Of a stretch of 64,000 nucleotides of DNA, positions 59,386-64,000 are shown one piece after another. The stretch is taken from the NCBI RefSeq assembly GCF_000011205.1, contig NC_003106.2, positions 1,874,001 through 1,938,000 on the forward strand. The letters are read 5' to 3'. The position numbers were made by a program, and so were the translations under genes. The notes under the pieces were generated by a model that was not told the DNA's origin, searched no databases, and saw nothing but the letters and a program-made list of their open reading frames with translations. How positions within the stretch are numbered: the stretch's first letter is position 1; each line of letters opens with the position of its first letter. This stretch comes from Sulfurisphaera tokodaii str. 7 (GTDB lineage: Archaea > Thermoproteota > Thermoprotei_A > Sulfolobales > Sulfolobaceae).

Positions 59386-60249
59386 GATACATGGAAATTG
59401 TTCAATATATTTAATAGATGGTAGTTGTGCAATCGAAATAGACACGCAAGAGCTTATTCTCTTTTCCGATTTCGAGTTAACATAATGTGTGATGACATAA
59501 AAAATAACTTTAGGAAAATTAGGGAAAAGCCATTACGACTTTGTCGTAATTTCGTGATGAAATAAGGTTGTCACGGTGGAAATACACGAACTATCTATGT
59601 ATAAGGAGAGGGAATTAACTCAATATATGGAGAAATTTCGCTTTTGTGTAAGATATATAGAATTATTTATACACTAAGGGTATTATACCTAAAGGGGATT
59701 TGAAAATAAGGCTTTTCATTGTGGCCAATAAGGATATTATAAATAGATTAGATCGAGAGGTAAATAAGATGAAGAGTTTTATACGTATTTTGAAAGGGAT
59801 ATAGGTATGAAATACTATATAGATAAGCCTATAGTACTTGCGTGCAAATCTTTGAGCGAAATTTGCAGTTATTAACAGTTTCTAATAAACCGTGAATTAT
59901 GTATTTTATACGCAAAGTATTTCTTAGAAAGCTTTCTACCGCATTGTGTCTTGAAAGGTAGTAAGATGTTATGTAAGATGTGAAAATTTTCCATACGCTG
60001 TTGTGGATTATCCCGCTAAAAGGACAGAGAAGAATTAACGGGCAATGTCCCTAACTTCAGTGAAGCCCGAGGGCTGAGGATTGGATACAAATTCATGAAA
60101 ATTCCATAAAACGTAGAAATTTAATATTAGAACTTACCATATATTTTTCCATAATAGTTACTATACTCTCTTAGTGAGGTTAGCATACTCACCCAGATAA
60201 TAAAAGAAGCTTAATTAAAGTTTTTAAAACTGGCAAGAAATATGATATT
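59386..60249. other. Gene-poor region with degraded coding relics
   Basis: No intact long gene is seen over 864 bp. A possible toxin-antitoxin relic at 59700-59875 is listed separately. At 60055-60074 a short CTTCA/TGAAG hairpin is followed by GCCC/GGGC, a pattern like ends of some archaeal IS elements, but no transposase is near. The rest appears noncoding. Confidence 0.45.
59700..59875 (+). pseudogene. Possible relic of a toxin-antitoxin operon
   Basis: A TTG-started 34-codon frame (59700-59804; LKIRLFIVANKDIINRLDREVNKMK in two pieces) is followed two bases after its TAG by an ATG frame of 22 codons starting MKYYIDKPIVLAC. The latter is like the VapC N terminus M-x-YYIDTSVxLA. Both are too short to function. 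The interpretation as a decayed vapBC pair is tentative. Confidence 0.25.
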
Positions 60250-60708
60250 GTGGCAAATCATATAAGATATGTTATTGATGCTTATACCACTTCTACCTTT
60301 ACCCCTAATGATATCCAACGTAGGTTGCCTATAAAATTAGATCAAGACGTAAGGATAAATAAAAGGGGGCATAGAGTTATAACTATAACTTTTAGAACAC
60401 CGGAAGATCAGAGAATTCTGGGATGTGGAGAGATTGATGAGATTTTATTAGGCTTAGGAATTTCGGCTTTCAGAATAATAATATCTAGAGTTATAACATA
60501 TGAGATTGAAGGAGGAGTAATAGGCAGTAGTGCTGGTGGAACTGGAAGTTATGCGTATACCAAAAAACCTGACGTAAGTTTACTTATCGCTGTTTTATCC
60601 GGAGTAGCGGGATATTTAGTAGGAAGTACTGTGGAGAGAGTGGAGAAAATTCTGAAAGTTTGCAGAAAAAGGAACGGAATATGGGAAAATCTTTCAGAGA
60701 ACGAATAA
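60250..60708 (+). CDS. Small membrane-associated protein paired with HEPN-like gene
   Basis: The GTG-started 152-residue protein has a soluble N-terminal 80 residues (strands, RGHRVITITFRTPEDQR) and two hydrophobic Gly-rich segments (about 82-100 and 113-130, LLIAVLSGVAGYLVG), then a basic C-terminal tail. No family is known to me. It overlaps the downstream AbiV-like gene by 28 bases, so they form one transcription unit. Confidence 0.65.
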   Translation: MANHIRYVIDAYTTSTFTPNDIQRRLPIKLDQDVRINKRGHRVITITFRTPEDQRILGCGEIDEILLGLGISAFRIIISRVITYEIEGGVIGSSAGGTGSYAYTKKPDVSLLIAVLSGVAGYLVGSTVERVEKILKVCRKRNGIWENLSENE

Positions 60709-61190
60709 AGAAACGTGTTAATGATTTCTATGCATTGTATCTTTCAAGCATAGAGAAAAATGTTAGTAGAGATGTTTCTGCGTTTCTTTTACTTTGCGCC
60801 ATAGAGGAGGAATCAAAGTATATTATGGAGTATTTAATTGAGAAGTGTAATGATCCTATATTAAGAAGGGATTTCAGAAGTAGATTATATAAAGACCATT
60901 TAATAAAATATAAAAATTACTTAGCTCTATCTTTGTTTTTAAGCGAGACTTCAGAACATGATATATATACTATAATAAATAATATTGTAAACGAAAGTAA
61001 TAATTGGGTTAAGATAAGGAAAAGATATTTAGTAAAAGTTCATGAGGCAGAAAAAGAAGTAGATGAGAAAACTCTTAAGGAGTTAGAAAAGTATTACCTT
61101 TCAAGTAACGAAATTGAAACTTTCATTAGTGGGTTGAACCAAAGTGAGAGTTGTGAGATACTTAAAACATTATATCAGTTTTTAGTATAA
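60681..61190 (+). CDS. HEPN-like protein resembling AbiV abortive-infection family
   Basis: From the ATG at 60681 the protein has 169 residues. It is all-helical with an AIEEESKYIMEYL segment (about residue 41) followed by LYKDHLIKYKN (about residue 68), resembling the A(I/L)EE-x-x-K and H-x-x-K pattern of AbiV/HEPN proteins. HEPN families are often RNases activated in phage defence. A TTG at 60660 would extend the protein by seven residues. The assignment is by motif resemblance only; the upstream membrane protein may be sensor or inhibitor. Confidence 0.6.
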   Translation: MGKSFRERIKKRVNDFYALYLSSIEKNVSRDVSAFLLLCAIEEESKYIMEYLIEKCNDPILRRDFRSRLYKDHLIKYKNYLALSLFLSETSEHDIYTIINNIVNESNNWVKIRKRYLVKVHEAEKEVDEKTLKELEKYYLSSNEIETFISGLNQSESCEILKTLYQFLV

Positions 61191-61217
61191 TGACTGTACT
61201 TTAGATCGTAGATTAAT

Positions 61218-61275
61218 CCCTTTGTCCCTATATTTTCATTTTATCTTAAATCATGATTGGGTGTAAGGACTTATC
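61218..61275 (+). repeat. Second copy of dispersed element near 6250
   Basis: TCCCTATATTTTCATTTTA, then AAATCATGATTGGGTG and AAGGACTTATC, aligns with 6250-6305. In this copy the ATG frame stops after 13 codons (TAG), so coding function would be lost. It lies between the HEPN-like gene and an IS1-type end. Confidence 0.4.
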
Positions 61276-61646
61276 TCTCGTAAACGAGTATTAGAACTCT
61301 TTAAAGCCAATTGCACTAAGGTCACGTTTCTGTCTTTTAGCCATATCGATATGAAGGATTATCTTGAGTGTGAAGATAGTATCGTCATTATGGTATAAAT
61401 TTATTAATTAATGAAAATCTCTATAAGGAGAAGATACTAAGAAAAAGTTTTATACATCCTAATGTGAATCCAGAAATATAAATACCTTAGTGACGACACT
61501 ATGTCCACACTCCATAACTTAAACAGTATCTCTAAGTTCATAAAGGATATTGTCTTGCCTTATAAGCTCTGATAAAGTATAAAACATCCAACAACAACAC
61601 AGTAAGTAAGAAAAATAATAAATAACTAAAATCTCAGTTAAGCATA
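61276..61646. other. Noncoding region with solitary IS1-type end
   Basis: This region has no supported gene. It contains an isolated copy of the IS1 terminal repeat (61484-61512) and AT-rich sequence with a likely promoter for the glycosyltransferase. Confidence 0.5.
61484..61512. repeat. Solitary IS1 (ISC796-like) terminal repeat
   Basis: This 29-base sequence matches the reconstructed right repeat of the element at 35706-37705 at 26 of 29 positions, including the GACGACACTAT core and CCACACTC end. No transposase adjoins it. It may be the end of a MITE or a decayed IS1 copy. At the position of the IS110 core it has GT instead of CT. Confidence 0.7.
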
Positions 61647-62708
61647 ATGAAAGATGAGAAGATAAACATCGTGCTAAGAATCCTTTGGAAAGGAGGAGTT
61701 ACTAGAGTTGCGGTTGAAGAAGCCAGAAATATGAAAAGCACACTAATAGTTTACAGACATGCCGGGACACAATATGACTTATCTAACATAGATGTGAAAG
61801 TCCTTTTTGACGGTAAATCTAAGTGGATTTTTAAAGTGTTAACATCTATTTATGCAGGTCAGAGGGGAGACGAGGCCACAGTAGACTTAGACAGAATCAT
61901 AAAAGCCAGTGATATAATTAAAGGACCCGCATTATTTCACGATCAATTCGCCGGGTTAACGGGGTATTTAAGGAAAATAAAACACGGAGAAGATTACGCA
62001 ATTTACATTCACGAAACCTCTTTTGATAACAAAGGAATAAAATGGGCTTTACCCAAATTTATGGAGAAAAAAATTTTAGAGAAGAGCAAATTAATAATCA
62101 CGAACAGTAAATGGAACAAAGAGATCTTAGCTAGTAAGGGCTTTAGCGCTGAAGTAGTATATCCCGGTTGTTACCCCAGAGAGAGGATAAATCTTGAGAG
62201 AGAAAAGATTGTCTTGGCAGTTTCAGTATGGGATTCTGGAAGAAGGCCCGAGATTTACGGGGAGATTAGTAAAAAAATTAAGGGAAAACTGGTAATGGCG
62301 GGATATTGGACTAGACAAGACACATTAAACGAATTCATGAGTAAATATAAGGAGGTAATAATAACCGGGCCTATTTCAGAGAGTAAACTGCAAGAACTTT
62401 ATGATAAAGCCTCAGTGCTAATACGATTCGGTTTTAATGAAAAAGGGCCCGGTATGGGAGTTTTAGAAGCTATGGGGGCTGGAATGCCCGTAATAGTAAA
62501 TGAGGGTTTAGGTAGTAAGGAACTAATAAAAGATAACGGATATGTGGTAAGAGATTGGGATGAAGCTGTGGATAGAATAAATGAGATATTGGAAGATGAA
62601 AGTCTAAGGAAGAAAATGAGCATTAACTCTTGGGAAATTGCTAAAAGCTTGAGTTGGACTAACCATGCTAGAAAATTATATGAATTGTTAATGAAAATAT
62701 ATGAGTAA
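61647..62708 (+). CDS. Glycosyltransferase, GT4-like
   Basis: The 353-residue protein has a GT-B fold pattern. The C-terminal domain contains [14 protein letters not shown], a [18 protein letters not shown] block (the E-x7-E-like region of GT4 enzymes), and [13 protein letters not shown]. It probably transfers a sugar to a lipid or protein glycan. It is alone in this direction and appears intact. Confidence 0.88.
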   Translation: MKDEKINIVLRILWKGGVTRVAVEEARNMKSTLIVYRHAGTQYDLSNIDVKVLFDGKSKWIFKVLTSIYAGQRGDEATVDLDRIIKASDIIKGPALFHDQFAGLTGYLRKIKHGEDYAIYIHETSFDNKGIKWALPKFMEKKILEKSKLIITNSKWNKEILASKGFSAEVVYPGCYPRERINLEREKIVLAVSVWDSGRRPEIYGEISKKIKGKLVMAGYWTRQDTLNEFMSKYKEVIITGPISESKLQELYDKASVLIRFGFNEKGPGMGVLEAMGAGMPVIVNEGLGSKELIKDNGYVVRDWDEAVDRINEILEDESLRKKMSINSWEIAKSLSWTNHARKLYELLMKIYE

Positions 62709-62958
62709 ATGAAAGTGAAATACACTAGTTTAGATAATAATTTGACCATGCTTCGTGGAATTCAATTTTCTAGGTTTTAAGTCTTAAATTTTTGTAAATC
62801 AAGCATTAATTCAAAAGCAAAGTCTAACGTTATCTCTGATAAAAATTCAGCCCTAATCCATAAAGTAATTTGAGTGCGGACAATAATTTTGTTAATTCAA
62901 AATAAATTATATGAACTGTTCGTGTTCTATTGACAGAATGCGACGTAATACCTTTTTA

Positions 62959-63025
62959 GGGTGAGCACGGGAGTATTAATTGGGTGATACTACGGGAACT
63001 AGGTGGAATGTTCCCGTGCTCACCC
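62959..63025. repeat. 14-bp perfect inverted repeat
   Basis: GGGTGAGCACGGGA (62959-62972) pairs with TCCCGTGCTCACCC (63012-63025) over a 39-base loop. The GC-rich arms stand out from the AT-rich surroundings. It may be a mobile-element end, a terminator or a structured RNA. Confidence 0.7.
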
Positions 63026-63085
63026 AAGTAATATTAGTTTTAATGGAGTATATTAATCTTAAGCCTAGGCACGGGGAGCCGGACA

Positions 63086-63146
63086 AGGGGTATGAGGACG
63101 AGGGTTGATATCAAATATCATGAAACCCTATAAAAGTCCAACCCCT
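63086..63146. repeat. Three-tier nested inverted repeat
   Basis: AGGGGT/ACCCCT (63086-63091, 63141-63146), AGGGTT/AACCCT (63101-63106, 63124-63129) and GATAT/ATATC around CAA (63107-63119) are nested. This suggests a folded RNA or a protein-binding cruciform just upstream of the gene at 63209. Confidence 0.6.
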
Positions 63147-63208
63147 ATGATCTAGTTACGACGAATAAAGTTTTAAATTTGAAGAAGAAAGAATATATGG
63201 GAATGTAA

Positions 63209-63466
63209 ATGTACTCTCAAGAGTTTTACGATAACGGCTTTTTACCTCTCAACACCTCAATTAATGCACCGGTTCAGAGTTTCTCAATCAATTCTGAATA
63301 TCCGAGAGTTGAGGAGTTTGCCGATGGCATTTTTATAAGATTTGGCGGAACTCCACGCGACGTAGAAGATCACGACGCAACAGTTCAGATCTGGAGGGAC
63401 GAGAGAGGGAGAATAGTGTCCATAGACATAGTCTACTTGGATGACGAAGATGAGGCTCCTAAGTGA
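63209..63466 (+). CDS. Small hypothetical protein, DUF2283-like end
   Basis: The 85-residue acidic protein ends in IWRDERGRIVSIDIVYLDDEDE, reminiscent of the D-x-x-G-x-(I/V)-x-x-I-E/D-I pattern of DUF2283. The N-terminal half is rich in Asn, Ser and Phe. G+C content is higher than in genes before 62.7 kb. It overlaps the next gene. Confidence 0.6.
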   Translation: MYSQEFYDNGFLPLNTSINAPVQSFSINSEYPRVEEFADGIFIRFGGTPRDVEDHDATVQIWRDERGRIVSIDIVYLDDEDEAPK

Positions 63467-63851
63467 GTACGAGATAGTATCTATGTCTCCCGGTGTTATA
63501 AAAGCCAAGGTTAGCGGAGAAAACTTGATAATAAGGATATTCCTGGTTCCACTGCATGTCTTCGAGAATGAGGGGAAGTTCAGCGTTCAAGTGACTGCAG
63601 TAACTACAGCTGACACTGACAAGCCCAAGTTTGGGGAGGTCTGTTTACCTCAAAAGACGATGAGTCATAACGGTGTCCCCCCAGAGTCAGTCGAGGTTAT
63701 AGTAAAACCGAGGCTGGAAATTAGAGTGGGTGATAAAGTAATAGAGGGCACTTTGGAGGTAACTAACGTAACCGTTTTCCCAGACTTGAGAGATCCGAAC
63801 GGTAGTCCGTGTGTGATGGTCTCTTGGGTATTGTTCCAAACTGTGAGGTAA
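63450..63851 (+). CDS. Hypothetical beta-rich protein
   Basis: The 133-residue protein (ATG 63450; an ATG at 63441 adds three residues) is mostly predicted beta strand, with IKAKVSGENLIIRIFLVPL and VEVIVKPRLEIRVGDKVIEG segments. It overlaps the preceding gene by 17 bases. It looks like a structural or viral-type beta sandwich, but no family is recognised. Confidence 0.6.
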   Translation: MRLLSEYEIVSMSPGVIKAKVSGENLIIRIFLVPLHVFENEGKFSVQVTAVTTADTDKPKFGEVCLPQKTMSHNGVPPESVEVIVKPRLEIRVGDKVIEGTLEVTNVTVFPDLRDPNGSPCVMVSWVLFQTVR

Positions 63852-64000
63852 CTGCTCATGCTTCGAGAAGGTTGGAAGAGCACGCTAAGGTTCTCATGTC
63901 TAAGGGGTTAAGTCCGCAAACACTTTTAGATGCTATAAGGAGGGTGTGCGAAAACCCCGACAGTTACGATAGAAGTCGAGGAGGAATAAGGTTTTCTTGT
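63809..64000 (+). CDS. Partial hypothetical protein, runs off the window
   Basis: A frame open from GTG 63809 (or ATG 63896) continues to the window end with EEHAKVLMSKGLSPQTLLDAIRRVCENPDSYD. The helical SPQTLLDAIRRVCENP segment suggests a soluble protein. It overlaps the preceding gene by 43 bases if GTG is used. No family can be assigned from 64 residues. Confidence 0.45.
   Translation, partial: MCDGLLGIVPNCEVTAHASRRLEEHAKVLMSKGLSPQTLLDAIRRVCENPDSYDRSRGGIRFSC

Larger units (their letters stand above)
62709..63208. other. Structured intergenic region
   Basis: No gene longer than about 25 codons is supported. The second half holds two strong inverted-repeat structures (62959-63025 and 63086-63146) ahead of a group of higher-GC genes. 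Confidence 0.5.

Noticed and set aside
60055-60074. Small hairpins resembling an IS element end
   Set aside because: Only short stems with no transposase, inverted partner or target duplication nearby.

Overview
The window is about 64 kb of AT-rich archaeal chromosome. Gene content (a sulfur-oxidising Hdr-like cluster, archaeal lipoate assembly genes, TmcA, a PhoH-KH ATPase, pilin-like signal peptides on a sugar-binding protein, ISC-type insertion sequences), leaderless starts and short TATA-like promoters point to the Sulfolobales, most like a Sulfurisphaera, Acidianus or Metallosphaera relative. No rRNA, tRNA or CRISPR array was recognised.

Positions 1-8080 hold housekeeping and unknown genes: thiC, a dihydrolipoamide-dehydrogenase-like flavoprotein, two SDR proteins, one HTH regulator and an 800-bp gene-poor gap. 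Positions 8074-14567 (minus strand) are the sulfur-oxidising Hdr-like operon in its classical order: dsrE3A, tusA, hdrC1, hdrB1, hdrA, hyp, hdrC2, hdrB2. A divergent operon (14838-17440) carries dsrE2B, a lipoamide dehydrogenase, an unknown protein and a thioredoxin-fold protein. Next come a strongly repetitive DUF1641 protein and an overlapping minus-strand operon (23906-19111) with a lipoate-protein ligase, two radical SAM proteins of the LipS1/LipS2 type, an unknown M23/lipoyl-like protein and a histone-deacetylase-fold protein. From 24 to 31 kb there are two more paralogous HTH regulators, a second TusA, a YHS-like small protein, queC, two GcvH/LbpA-like lipoyl carriers, a second lipoate ligase, CBS, OsmC and NRAMP-like genes. 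The carriers, ligases, lipoyl synthases and lipoamide dehydrogenase together describe a lipoate-dependent sulfane-sulfur oxidation pathway with TusA/DsrE as sulfur carriers.

Positions 33.6-37.7 kb are a pile-up of insertion sequences that destroys a YeeE/YedE (DUF395) sulfur-transport gene: an IS200/IS605 element with tnpA and tnpB, an ISC796-like IS1 element, and an IS110 element sitting inside the right terminal inverted repeat of that IS1 element. The presumed bridge RNA of the IS110 element contains guide segments that match this target. Positions 38-47.5 kb are conserved chromosome: PhoH-KH, ExoIII, SpoIIM-like, TmcA, and a secreted CARDB/NEW3-type protein with an RND/MMPL transporter.

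Positions 47.7-53.1 kb hold an ABC sugar-type transporter. Its binding-protein gene is interrupted by a 1.3-kb IS5-like element that left a 4-bp duplication; removing it would restore the frame. From 53.4 kb to the end is an accessory region: an AAA/DUF4143 ATPase, VapB with a frameshifted VapC, a coiled-coil nuclease-like protein, a sensor-like domain fused to an OLD-type ATPase with a Toprim-like partner, a membrane protein with an AbiV-like HEPN protein, a glycosyltransferase, and, from 63.2 kb, higher-GC genes of unknown function. The ATPase/Toprim-like pair and the AbiV-like pair are the best candidates for undescribed defence systems.
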